NCBI RefSeq assembly: GCF_028372415.1
Contig: NC_092875.1
Location: 436,115,377-436,179,376 of the forward strand
Reading direction: 5' to 3'
DNA: 64,000 nucleotides
From: Notamacropus eugenii
Taxonomy: Eukaryota; Chordata; Mammalia; Diprotodontia; Macropodidae
Every line of letters begins with the position of its first letter. The first letter of the stretch is position 1. The position numbers and the translations under genes were made by a program. Below the pieces are notes generated by a model that was not told the origin of the DNA, searched no databases, and saw only the letters and a program-made list of their open reading frames with translations. Positions 46,796 through 57,348 of this stretch are shown piece by piece.

Positions 46796-47247
46796 TTAAA
46801 TCCTATGAAAGTTAAATACCACTTCTCACTTCGAAGCTGTCATGTGTTTTCCCCCACTTATTTTAAATGATTATTATTAGTATTTTCTTTTTTATATCAC
46901 TGTTATTTTTCAAGGACTCACCACCCCCAAACCCAAGAAGCTTCCTTTGTAAAAAGTATAATCAAGAAAAAGTATTCACCGTATTGGCCATGCCTGAAAA
47001 TATATGTTAATTATTCCACACCTTGTAGTCCACCACCTTCTGCAAAAAGAGGGGAGAAGTGCTTTGGCAGGAGTTCTCAAAAGTCATGAGTAATCCTTGC
47101 TTTGATCACCCCTAAGGTCCTCCAGTGTTTTTGCTTTTAGGACATTGTGGTCATTGTGTCAAGTGTTTTCCTGGTTCTGCTCACCTTGTTTTGCATCAAT
47201 TCATGTGTGTTGTCAAGTTTCTCTAAATTCTTCATATTTGTCATTCT

Positions 47248-47456
47248 TTATGAGTCATTTCAGTCATATCCAATTCTTCCTGACCCATTTGAGATCCTTC
47301 TCCAGCTCATTTTACAGATAAAGAGACTAAGGCAAACAGGGTGAAATGATTTGACCAGGGCCACGCACAAGCTAGTCAGTGTCTGAGGCTGGATTTGAAC
47401 TCCTGTCTTCCTGACTCTAGGCTTGATATTCTATCCATTGCACCACCTAGCTGCCC
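47248..47456 (-). mobile_element. SINE, tail type A, inside L1
   Basis: GAGTCATTTCAGTCATATCC, CTCATTTTACAGATAAAGAG and the head ATTGCACCACCTAGCTGCC. The L1 text continues on both sides. Confidence 0.8.
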
Positions 47457-47626
47457 TGATAGCACAGTATCAGTCATTATATACATCTACAATATTCATG
47501 ATTCATTCAGTCATTCCTCAGTTGATGGGTGCCTACTTTCCTTTCAGTTCTTTACTCTAACAAAAAATATTGCTACAAATATTTTTGTAGAAGTGGGACC
47601 TTTCTCTATGATTTTGATCTCCTTAG

Positions 47627-47826
47627 CAGGGGTGGAGAACCTGTGACCTTGATGCCACATGTAGCCTTCTAGCTCCTCAATTTTGGCCCTTGACTGAATC
47701 CAAACTTCACAGAACAAATTCCTAAAAGGATTTTTTTTCTGTAAAACTTGGACTCTTTCAAAAGGCAGAACCCAGGGACCTAGAAGGGCACATGTGGCCT
47801 CAAGGCCTCAGATGCTCCATCCTTTC
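47627..47826. mobile_element. Small hAT-like hairpin element, copy 2, inside L1
   Basis: It begins CAGGGGTGGAGAACCTGTGA and passes GCCACATGTAGCC. The right half mirrors the left (CACATGTGGCCTCAAGGCCT, GATGCTCCATCCTTT). It shares the ends and layout of the element at 40955-41091. The target duplication is not resolvable. Confidence 0.65.
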
Positions 47827-47951
47827 AAAGTATAGCCTTAGTAGTGGTATCACTCAGACAAAGGATATATCCAGGTTAGTAAGTCTTGTATGATTACAGA
47901 ATGTTTTCCATAATAGACTACTTCACAGCTCTACCAACAGTCTATTAATAT

Positions 47952-48206
47952 GCCTGTCATGCAAGGGGGTGCTGGTACAGGTTTAACAAAATGTAACACA
48001 CTTCTCAGTTTAGTTTCCATTATTAACATTCCCTCTTTCACTTTATTAAGTCTAGATAATCAGCAAAACAATAAATCAAGCCCTAATTTGTAGTGATTCC
48101 TGATTTCTGAGGTATAAATGATCACAGTTTTGGGTCTCAAACAATTAGGTCTCAAACAATTGGGTCTCAAAAGTCAGTTAGATGACTCCAGCACACCCCT
48201 ATGGTC
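47952..48206 (-). mobile_element. Non-autonomous TIR DNA transposon, copy 3
   Basis: The left end AAGGGGGTGCTGGT and the right end CCAGCACACCCCTATG are inverted repeats of each other and of the ends of copies 1 and 2. Read on minus, the interior GATTATCTAGACTTAATAAA, ATGTTAATAATGG and AGAAGTGTGTTAC align with copies 1 and 2. An expanded 16-bp unit (GGGTCTCAAACAATT, three tandem copies at about 48134-48172) lies near the right end. Confidence 0.55.
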
Positions 48207-48414
48207 CCTGGTACTGTAATATTCAGTTTAGTATTGTGTTTAGTTTTGTAGTTCTCTTATTGCGTGCTATCCCCCTCCAACCCAACTCCCCCCCCCCACC
48301 CCGGGTCTTTGGATTGTCCTTAGTATTCAACACAAACACTTGTACACATTCAATATAAAAATTTTTTGTTGAAATTTATAAGTAATGAAACTTATCTCAT
48401 GGACCCAGAGATGG

Positions 48415-48490
48415 TTTCATTCTTTGAATTCGTACCTCAGCTCCTAGTACAGTACCTGTCACATAATAAATGCTTGTTGATTTATTTATT
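48415..48490 (+). mobile_element. L2 LINE 3' tip
   Basis: CCTCAGCTCCTAGTACAGTA and CACATAATAAATGCTTGTTG, the L2 terminus. Confidence 0.55.
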
Positions 48491-48754
48491 ACCTCATTCA
48501 ATCTTTTGGTTGGAATTGGTTTTCTATTACACTGTTTATTGCAGCCAAGGTCTCAGCCTAAGAGACAGCTTCCCCACCCCATCCAAGCCACTTTGAAGTA
48601 CATGTCCAATATAGTTTTTCACATTCTAGAGCTGAAGATTCTAACATTGTTCCAGATTCCTTTCTGGAATCCTCAAAATTCTCACTTTTAGCAATTAAGA
48701 GAGTTGGATTCCTTGTACATAATAAAGAAAAACTGAGCAGAAGTCTCTTTAAAA

Positions 48755-49315
48755 AATATTAACACTTTAAGTTTTGATTTCCAAATTCTTTTCCTTCTTT
48801 CCCTCTTTCTTAGACAGTAAGCAATCAGATATAGATTATACATGTGCAATTATGTAAAACATTTCCATATTAATCAATTTGTTTAAGAAGACGAATAAAA
48901 GAAAACAATGAAAGAAAGTGAAAAATATGCTTCAGTCTATATTCAGTTAATATCAGTTCTTTCTCTGGAGGGAGACAGTATGTTTCATCATTAGTCCTTT
49001 GGGATTGCCTTGGATCATTGTATTGCTAAGTCATTCAGTCCTTCCTCAGGCAATATTGCTATTACTGTGCAACATTCTCCTGGTTCGGTTCACTTCACTA
49101 TGCATCAGTTCATGTAAGTTTTCCCAGGTTTTTCTCAAATCATACCACCTGTCATTTCTCATAGCACAATAATATTCCATTATAGTCATATTACACAGCT
49201 TGTATAGCCATTCCTCAATTGATAAGCATCCCTTTCATTCCTAATCCTTGCTCACCACGAAAAAGAGCTGCCATAAATTTTTTTGTACAAATAGGCCATT
49301 TTCCCTTTTTTTTAA
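48755..49315 (-). mobile_element. L1 3' UTR and ORF2 end fragment
   Basis: On plus: AGTTTTGATTTCCAAATTC, AGACAGTAAGCAATCAGATA, AATTCATTCAGT-type spacer, AAAATATGCTTCAGTCTATA, TTCTTTCTCTGGAGGGAGAC, GGATTGCCTTGGATCATTGT, CATTCTCCTGGTTCGGTTCA, TCATAGCACAATAATATTCC and CATTCCTCAATTGATAAGC. This is the reverse complement of the same 3' UTR type that ends the full-length L1 at 30 kb. Confidence 0.8.
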
Positions 49316-49489
49316 TGTCAGAAGACTTTTGAAAAATGCATACATACATCATAAAAATTGTTACGGTTTGATGTTTCTATGCAAGAAGGGAATAATTTTT
49401 TTTAAAAAATTAGATCTTACTGGAAGTCTGTGTCTAATGCATAACAATTGCTTTCTCATTTAATTTGCTTTAAATGGTGAACTTTTTTT

Positions 49490-50110
49490 ATTTGCGAAGA
49501 GACTCAAGAATTTAGATAAATTGCTGTAAAAGTTTGTTTTTTCCCAAAGGAAAGGTTTTATTTACCAAGCTGGGTCATGTGGGATAAGTGAAGAAAAATG
49601 CACAGAAGTTGGTGTTGTTGAAATTTATGTTAATTTTGCTTAAGTGTTCTGGGAAGCTTCAGCTAAGCTTAACTCTGTGTGAGAGGAGGAGAGATGTGGG
49701 AATTGGGTGGGCTGGGAGGTAACAAAAGAATCAATCAATGATTAGTAACCATGAAAAAGGAGTTCTAAAAACAAGATAGCCTCTCTCTCCCTTTCCTTGA
49801 ATTATGTTCGAGCTCCAGAGACACAGGTTAAATTTAACTTAGATCATTAGCTAAATGAATAGACCTTTAAAGATAGCATTTCAGCCGTAAACATTCTGAC
49901 AGAGTGATTGGCAGCCTCTCATTATGAAGGCGTAGTGATTAATTAGCACGGAGCCTCAATTAGTTTTCCAAAGCAAGGAACTGTATTTATTTTACAGTGA
50001 AGATCAATATTTAAATACTAAGGAGCTCCTTCTTGCAGTTTTACCTGAATTACAGAGTCTCACTCACATATTTAGCTCAATTTTAAAGAACAGTTTCTAG
50101 TAAATTCCAT
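49490..50110. other. Unique DNA, candidate conserved non-coding element
   Basis: It is repeat-free. AT-rich homeodomain-like sites (GTGATTAATTAGCACGG, CTCAATTAGTTTTCC, ATGATTAGTAACC, CATTAGCTAAATG) occur with several retained CpGs in an otherwise CpG-poor window, and ATTTTACAGTGAAG and TGATTGGCAGCC segments lie between. There is no coding frame. This composition is typical of developmental enhancers, but the call is inference without alignment. Confidence 0.4.
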
Positions 50111-50124
50111 CTGTTTCTGCAGTG

Positions 50125-50260
50125 TAGATGGCTGGACTTGAACTCATGAAGGCCTATGTTTCAATCTCACCTCAGACACTTGCTTAGATGGACCCTGGAC
50201 AAGTCACCTAATCTCGAAATCCTCAAGATTGTTCATCTGTAAAATGGAGTTAATTTTATA
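50125..50260 (+). mobile_element. SINE fragment (MIR-like)
   Basis: GTAGATGGCTGGACTTGAAC, CTCACCTCAGACACTTGCTT, CCCTGGACAAGTCACC and TTCATCTGTAAAATGGAG are in order. The tail is missing. Confidence 0.6.
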
Positions 50261-51820
50261 CATTTACTTATTCATTCATCCATTTATTTATTTTGAACTT
50301 CATAAATAAAACAAGCATTTCCATGATTAAGCAAAACAGAAAAAAAAGAGGATTGCATATGAAAATGCAAATTTGTTATGTGAAACTTCCTTTTCCTTTT
50401 AAATATATATTAAAGTTATAATGGGACTTTTTTTCTTCTCCTGCCCTCCTCCCTCACCTCTCAAGATGGGAGATATTAGACACAACTAAAAGCTGCCCTC
50501 ATGAAACATATTCAATCCTTTATGCAGAGAGATGGAGGTCTAACACACGCCATTGTATATGTTGCAGTTCATGATATTGTTTATGTATTGGCTGTTCTTG
50601 CTTTAACTTTAGCTTTAGCATAAGGGAAGTTTCAATCTGAAAACAGGTGAGTGAGGTAGGAAGTAATGAAAAGCACATCAAAAATTAAAAAAAAAAATGT
50701 AGATTGGCCCCAAAGCTTACTTTTGGCACTAAATCTATGATGCAATGATCATTATCTTCAAGTATTAGAAGGCCTCTCATCTGGAACAGACATTAGATTC
50801 ATTCTACTTGGTCCCCAGAGAGCAAAGGTAGAAGCAATGGGTAGAAATTGCAGAGTAACTAATCTGGGCTTGTTATTTAAAAAAAAAAAAGTTCTCCTTC
50901 CTCACAATTAGAGTTGTCCCAAACTCTAGTTGGCATAGATTGCTTCAGAAAGTCTACAAAAAGGCTGAGGAGCCACTTTGAGGTATATATGACATAGAGG
51001 AATCTTGTGATCCAGAAAGGTAGAGGTAAGAACTCAGCCGTGAGTCACTGAGCCATTGAACCAATGACTCCACTAGCCAATGGGTTTCAGATAGAGAGGT
51101 CTACAGGAAACCTGGGACGCAGGGAATTAAGGCTGGCTATGGATATTAGGGCTGCCTCCAACTTGGACATTTCAGCACAGAAATCCTTTGAAATATGATT
51201 TCATTGAAGCATTTTACAGGATGACATGGTATGCATAAATCATGTTTAGTAAAGTGACTATTTATTAGTAAAGATAAAAATCTCATGTGGGGTAGGAGGA
51301 GGTGAATCTTTTTTCATATTTAGAAACAACATAATCTGAACTGATCAAAAATACCTTGTTCTTACCAATTTGTTCTGTTGAATTTCTTTCAATTGTCATG
51401 ATACACTATTCAAGTCATTATGAATGAGTCATATGGAGGTTTGTTACAGGCCAAATAAACATAACAGAGACAGATATATGGGACAAAGAATTAAGGTAAA
51501 AGGGAATGCCTTGATATGATTCCACCTGGGAATTTTCCTGGCCTTTTCTTTACCCTTTCATCCACTTGAGAGACCCAAGGAATCACTCAGGGAAAAGCTA
51601 AGGACCTAAGACCTACATAACATTTGGAGCTTCTTTGGTAAAGCCCTCCTAAAATGTTTTAGGTAAAGCAAAATCACTGAATTGTAGGACCAGAAGGCAC
51701 TTAATCCTTTTAAGGATTAAACAGGAGTTAAAATGAGTTTCTAAGAAAAAAGTCAGATAGAGGCTTGAGAAAGTGGTCTCCTGGACACTGTATCCAGGTT
51801 GTTCCTGGCACAAAATATCC
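50261..51820. other. Unique DNA, no gene seen
   Basis: No repeat family is recognised beyond short A-runs at about 50687 and 50881. Short frames lack domains. Confidence 0.4.
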
Positions 51821-51825
51821 TATCT

Positions 51826-52745
51826 AAACTCTAAGCATTTTCTCTGTCTTTCCATGCCTAGAACACTTTTCCTACTCAGCTCTACCTAACGACTTCCCTG
51901 CTTCTTTTCAGTATCCATTAAAATCTCCTCTTTGTAATGCTAATCAGAGAGTTAAAGATCTTCCTCACCCTTTGATGGGCCTGCCCATTAAAAAAAGCTT
52001 GTTTAGGGGAGGCCCATACCTTTTGCTAATTTCTAATTCACTGGTTGTCAAGGGCTGTGATGCCCTCTGACTCTGAAAAATGTATAAATACTCTGAGATG
52101 AGGTTTTACTTTGGGGCTTAGTTTTTGGAAAAATGTTTGTGTGCCAGATGAGACTCTGGGAAGCCACTAAGGAGCCCCCTGGCTTTGAAAACCCAGATGT
52201 TGGGCTTCTCCCTCTGGTAACTATGTATATATGGCCAGACAGTTGGATCTGTCTGTTGATTTGTGATGTATGTGTTGCTTATGGTCAGGCAGCTAGAAGC
52301 CCTGTCTATTGATCTTGACTTCTCTGTTTGTATTTTCTCTGAAGTTCAAGGCACTGACTTTTCCCCCTGAACTGAGGGAATGATCCATGTGCTTGATTAA
52401 AGTGATTGCTGCCCCCTCAAAAGTTGCCTTTCCTTTTAGAAAAGCAGATTTAAGAACCTACACAGTAGGCCTTCATGTGTATGTTGGGGTCTTTGCTTTT
52501 ACATTCTTTTACAAGGATCATTTTCCAACCCCTTTTAATCCTGGGGTCTTCCCTCCCCTATTTATTTCCTATTTAGCCTATATGTGGCTTGCCTTGTACA
52601 TATTTGTTTGCTTGTTGTCTCCCTCATTAGATTATAAGCTCCTTGAGGGCAGGGACTGTCTTTTTCCTCTTTTTGTACCCTCAGGGCTCAGCACAATTCC
52701 TGAAACATAGTAGGCACTTAATAAATGTTTACTGATAGATGGATG
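51826..52745 (+). mobile_element. L2 LINE 3' end, split by a solo LTR
   Basis: The left part (CCATGCCTAGAACACTTTTC, CATTAAAATCTCCTCTT) stops at 51932. The right part resumes at 52504 with ACAAGGATCATTTTCC, TAATCCTGGGGTCTTCCC, CCTCATTAGATTATAAGCTC and GGCACTTAATAAATGTTTAC. The two halves join without loss on either side of the LTR. Confidence 0.75.
51933..52503 (+). mobile_element. Solo LTR of an endogenous retrovirus, copy 2
   Basis: It begins TGTAATGC and ends TTTTACA, 571 bp, inserted in an L2. The flanking 5-mers are CTCTT and TTCTT (four of five identical). A TATA-like TGTATAAATACTCTGAG is near the middle. The right third (GTGATTGCTGCCCCCTCAAA, TTGCCTTTCCTTTTAGAA, TAAGAACCTA) matches solo LTR 1, while the left halves differ more, suggesting two subfamilies. 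No internal region is present. It is younger than the host L2. Confidence 0.7.
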
Positions 52746-52749
52746 GATT

Positions 52750-53037
52750 GACAGAGACCCAATTCCTAGTGAATAAGAGGGAGAAGTTAAAGACAGATTA
52801 AATGCAGGTATACTGCTTCGCCAACTACTAGCTAGCTCATCTAAGTTCCAAAGGAGCTTGGACCATAGGGGCAAAGATACTTTTTGTGAAGAAAAAAGGT
52901 CTACTACAGCCAAGGCTCAGGTAAATGACAGGCTCTTTACATGAGAGGAAAGTAGCTGAAGGGCTTTCCTTAGCCTGATATTGACCATGTGGAAGACATG
53001 AAAACTGAACAAAGGCTACGTTTTTGTGCATTGAGCT
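52750..53037. other. Unique segment ending in an A-run
   Basis: About 290 bp of unrecognised sequence lies directly before the A-run. It could be the 3' end of an unrecognised retrocopy. No coding match is seen. Confidence 0.25.
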
Positions 53038-53058
53038 AAAAAAAAAAAAAAAAAAAAA
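53038..53058. repeat. A homopolymer (21 bases)
   Basis: Twenty-one A, followed by GACGG. Confidence 0.9.
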
Positions 53059-53165
53059 GACGGTGGAACCAGCTTCTTTATAGAGAGTAAAGAGCTGAGA
53101 ATTTCAAGTGAAATCAGAAACTGAAAGTAGAGAGAAGCTCCAAATATTGGCCCAGCAGTGTGTTA

Positions 53166-53427
53166 CATGGGGTGCTAGGTGGCACAGTGGAGAGAGTGCT
53201 GGGCCTGACTGAAGTCAGGAAGGCTGGAGTTCAAATTCAACCTCATACCTTAACTGTATGACCCTGGACAAATCACTTAACCCCCTTTACCTCAGTTTCT
53301 CATCTGTAAAATCAGTTGGAGAAGCAAATGGCAAACCACTCCAGTATCTTTGCCAAGAAAACCTCAAATGAGGTCACAAAGAGTCAAACATGACTGAAAA
53401 ATGACTAAACAACAAAAAACAATTCAT
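53166..53427 (+). mobile_element. SINE, tail type A, full length
   Basis: It starts GGGGTGCTAGGTGGCACAGT and has TATGACCCTGGACAAATCAC. It ends AAGAGTCAAACATGACTGAA, then AACAACAAAAAACAA. Confidence 0.85.
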
Positions 53428-53638
53428 CCTTAATCTGGTACTTCTCTACTGTTCCCTTTGGACTCTCTAGACTATTGATATTTTTAAAAAGGGGGCCATT
53501 GTTTCTGGGAGAAATATGGGGTCATTTAGTGAGCTTTGTAATTTCTTACAAGCCTTCTTACTTTCATTCTTCTTCTTGTTTAATTCTGGGCCCAAGTTGT
53601 TCATCTGTAATTTCTGTCCAAGATAGATAGGTGGATAA

Positions 53639-53650
53639 AGATATGAAGAT
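53639..53650 (+). repeat. Possible left target duplication of the RTE
   Basis: AGATATGAAGAT matches 57815-57826 at 11 of 12 positions. Both lie in GATA-rich sequence, so chance similarity is possible. Confidence 0.4.
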
Positions 53651-54242
53651 GGTTGGGTGTTGTCCTTTGTTCTCAAAGAGGACCAGAATGACATCTCCAA
53701 GATAAAGTGAAGTTTCAGTGTTCCCGACTGTGGCTGATCAGACCAATACAAACTTGGAATGCTCTACCACAGATTGGGCAAAGATAGTCAGTGTGAATAT
53801 TTGGGGTGGTTACTCCAAATTCGTGCATCCTACATTTCCTTTGGGCTGTATCAATTCTGCTTTGCTCATAGAACACAGCACCTTTTATGATGTGGGCACA
53901 CTACGCTGAGCAGCCCTGTGCTAGTATCTCACATATCATACAGTCCAATTCAAAGTTCTTGAGAGACACCTTGAGAGTATCTTTGTATCCTTTTTTCTGA
54001 ACACCACCTGATCACCTGCTCCATGTGAGTTCTCTATAAAATAGTCTTTTTGGCAAGCATACATTTTGCATTCAAACAACATGGCCAATTCATCGGAGTT
54101 GCACTCTCTGAAGCATAGTTTGAATGCTCGGCAGTTCAGCTTAAGCAAGGACTTCAGTATTTGGTACTTTATCTTGCCAGGTGATCCTCAGAATCTTCCT
54201 AAGACAGCTCTAATGGAAGTGATTCAGTTTCCTGACATATCA

Positions 54243-56440
54243 CTGGTAGACTATCCATGTTTCACAGGCATACAACAATGAAGTCAGCACAACGGCTCTG
54301 TAGACCTTCAGTATGTTAGTCAGTCTAATACCTCTTCTCTCCCAAACCTTTCTTTGGAGCCTCTCAAACGCTGAGCTAGCTCTGCCAATGCATGCATCAA
54401 CCTCATTGTCAATGTGTACATCCCTGGAAAGTACACTACCAAGGTAAGTAAACTTATGCACAGCATTCAGAACTTCTCCATTTGCTGTAATTCCAAGTAT
54501 GGATGGTGTGGTGGTGGCTGATGTAGCACCTGTGTCTTCTTGGTGTTAATTATCAGGCAAAAATTAGCACAGGCAGCAGAGAACTGATCCATCTCAGCTT
54601 CAGATGCACTGAGTGCACAATCATCTGCAAACAGAAAATCATGTACCAACACTCTCTCCTCTTTGATCTTGGCTTGTAACCTTTACAAATTGAAGAACCT
54701 ACCATCAGTATGGTAGTTAACCTTGATGCTATGTTTATCCTCATTGAAAACATTTGGCAACATGGCTGAAAACATCATGCTAAAAAGCATGGGAGCAAGC
54801 ACATAGCCCTGTTTCACTCTATTGGTGGCTGGGAAGGCACAAGAGCATTGTCCACTATCCAGAACCCAGGCAAACATGCCATTATCAAATTGGCATACAA
54901 TACTGATGACCTTCTTTGGGCAACCAAATTTTAACCTTATTTTCCATAAGCTGTCTTGACTAACAGTGTCAAAGGTCTTGGTCAGATCTACAAACATCGT
55001 GTACAGACCCCTGCTCTGCTTCTGTCATTTCTCCTGGAGTTGTGGGGCAGCAAACACCATGTTGTCTGTTCCTTGGCCCTTTCTGAAGCCACACTGGCTC
55101 TCAAGTATATGACCATCTTCCAGGTGAAGGATCAGCCTATTAAGGAGGACTCTAGCAAGAATTTTGCCAGCAATGAGAGAGAGAGAGACTCCCCCTTCCC
55201 CCCCCTCCCATCCCCCCATGATTGTCGCAGGACAATCTGTTCCCTTTACCTTTATAGAGATGAACAAAGGAAGCATCCTGGAACTCCTGGGGGATAACCT
55301 CCTCTTGTCATATAACCTGGAAAATTTCCATCAACTTTTTTATGAGCAATGGTCCCCCTACCTTGTAAATCTCAGCTGGAATAGAATCAGCATCAGGTAC
55401 TTTGCCACATGAAAGGAGCCTAATGACCCTCAAAACCTCTTCTTCACTTGGAATTCAGCTAAGGAGGGATTGACTTCAACCTGAGATAAACAGTCAATGG
55501 CCTCATCATTGATTGATGATGGTCTGTTGACAACACTATGGAAGTGTTCAGCCCATCTCTTCAGGATCATGTCCTTATCACTAATCAATGTGGCTCCATC
55601 AGCACTGAGTAGTTGTGATGCACCATAGGTTTTTATTCCATAAATAACTTTCAGGGAATCATAAAAGCACTTTGGATTGTTACTATCAGCATAAAACTGA
55701 ATTTCATCTGCCTTCTTATTGAGCCAGGAATCCTGCATCTCTCTAAGCTTTACTTATACTTTGCTTTTGATGGAATTAAATGCCTTCTTAGAGGTGGATG
55801 AATTATCTTGCTGGTATATCCTGTGGAGTTCTTGTTTTTTGTTTAGCAGCTTCTGAATTTCCCTACCATTTTCATCAAACTCTTGCTGTTTACGAGTGTT
55901 CTGACCTAGATTAGCGATTGCAGTGCTGTACACCAAATCTCTGAAACCTGCCCACTCCTTTTCTGCTCCACTGTTGCCAACTATGTGTTGGCTCAACTTT
56001 CCCTCCAAGTTAGCAACAGACTGTTTAAGCTCAGAGAAGAGCTCTAATTTGCTGACAAATCTTCTCATAGTCATTTTGCCTTGGAGGTGGCACTTTTGAT
56101 GAATGTGAATATTTAACTTGGAAAGGATAAGTCTATGATCAGTCCAGCACTCTGCACCACACATTGCCTTTGTCACTCTCACATCTAGTCTGTCTCTTCT
56201 CCTTACAATCACATAGTCTATTAGATGCCAATGTTTGCTGTGAGGGTGCATCCATGAAGTTTTATTGCATTTAGGTAAAAGGAAAACAATGTTGGTGATG
56301 AGAAAGTCATGCAATGCACAAGTCTTCAACAGTAAATGACCACTACTAATGATGTTTCCAACTTCATTCCTCCCTCAGACTCCCTGACAAGTTTGGTAGT
56401 CTGAACCTACTGCAGCATTTAAGTCACCCACAATTGTGTA
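54243..56440 (-). pseudogene. RTE endonuclease/reverse transcriptase, C-terminal part, broken
   Basis: Read on minus: endonuclease motif [11 protein letters not shown] (56440), TSWMHPHSKHWHLIDYVIVRRRD (about 56255), WTDHRLILSKLNIH (the catalytic SDH-like motif reads TDH). Next comes a linker (WLNKKADEIQFYADSNN, 55730), LKRWAEHFHSVVNRPSSI (55570), then reverse transcriptase: AGKILARVLLNRL and SQCGFRKGQGTDNMVFA (55180-55060), FVDLTKTFDTV (54997), NRVKQGYVLAPMLFSMMF, FADDCALSASEAEMDQF (54640) and YLGSVLSRDVHIDNEVDACIGRAS...LYACETW (54450-54250). The FADD catalytic motif is intact. Frames change several times. Confidence 0.8.
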
Positions 56441-56571
56441 TTTATAAATATATATATATATATATATAAATATGTACATATATATACACATATATGCATG
56501 TATATGTATGTATACGTACATACATATGTACGTATACATATATATATACATATACATATGTATATGGGGGG
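56441..56571. repeat. TA/TATG microsatellite at the RTE inversion junction
   Basis: 130 bp of alternating TA, TG and CA steps with embedded TACGTA ends in a G-run (56565-56571). It separates the oppositely oriented RTE parts and creates the Y-rich/I-rich open frames over it. Confidence 0.9.
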
Positions 56572-57348
56572 GTATAAGGTGTGTTCAGGGAGGATATCAG
56601 GTATGATGGTTGCTGAACCCTATTTGGGGCTCTTTCCACCTCTAGTGTCCACCTGTTCCACCCAACTCTCACTTGTGGCTCCAAGAAGTTGCAGCATATG
56701 CAGCGGCCACCCCTTGGTGAACCATTTTGGTAGATGGGCCAAACCAGGTTGAAGGTAATCCAGGGGTCTCAAACACATTGGTGAATGAGCAGATGAGAAC
56801 AATTTTTTCAAATGGCCATGAAAGCACCTGAAGCAGGTGATGTGGAGCACTTAGAGCTTGGTTAGACACTGAAGACACCAAGGTCATCCACTGTATCCTG
56901 AGCCATCACCAGCCATCTTGACTCTGTCCTGCCACTGCACTATGATGACTCTGGACGAGAGTGTGAGGCTGATGACTTTGTGAAACTCTGCCTCACTTAA
57001 ATCCAATGTATGCATGAATCAAAAGACATCACTCATACCATTTTACTATTATGCCTCAAAGTCCTATGGTCACAGGCCAGTGATGAAGCAGCAAGTGTTG
57101 ATACACTGGGAATTGTAGTCACAACCCTGCACACAGGCGACCCAGGCCATAGGGTCATTTCTCAGGGGAAGCAGCAGTGGGACTCAGCAGCCCCCTGGGT
57201 GTCTGAGCAGCCTTTTAAGGATCACACTCCTTACCTCCTGGTGTGAGGAAGGGGATTAGAAAAGGTGCCCTAAAAACTGTCTGCTTACCCAACCCTGGCT
57301 TGATTACTGCAGCATGCAGGGAATCCCACTATGTGATTGAAACACAAA
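56572..57348 (+). promoter_or_regulatory. RTE 5' UTR, inverted segment
   Basis: GC-richer sequence directly upstream of the endonuclease start on plus: GCCATCACCAGCCATCTTGA, CTCTGCCTCACTTAAATCCA, GATGAAGCAGCAAGTG and ACTGCAGCATGCAGGGAATC. Assignment as 5' UTR rests on its position and on remembered similarity to marsupial RTE copies. Confidence 0.55.

Larger units (their letters stand above)
47130..47950 (-). mobile_element. L1 3' region fragment, interrupted twice
   Basis: The plus strand is reverse-complement L1: GTTTTCCTGGTTCTGCTCAC, CATTCCTCAGTTGATGGGTG, ATTGCTACAAATATTTTTGT, CCTTAGTAGTGGTATCACTC and GCTCTACCAACAGTCTATTA. A SINE (47248-47456) and a small hAT-like element (47627-47826) interrupt it. 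Confidence 0.75.

Noticed and set aside
48130-48175. Three regular 16-bp repeats considered as a CRISPR-like array
   Set aside because: There are no spacers, the host is a mammal, and the units lie within a transposon.
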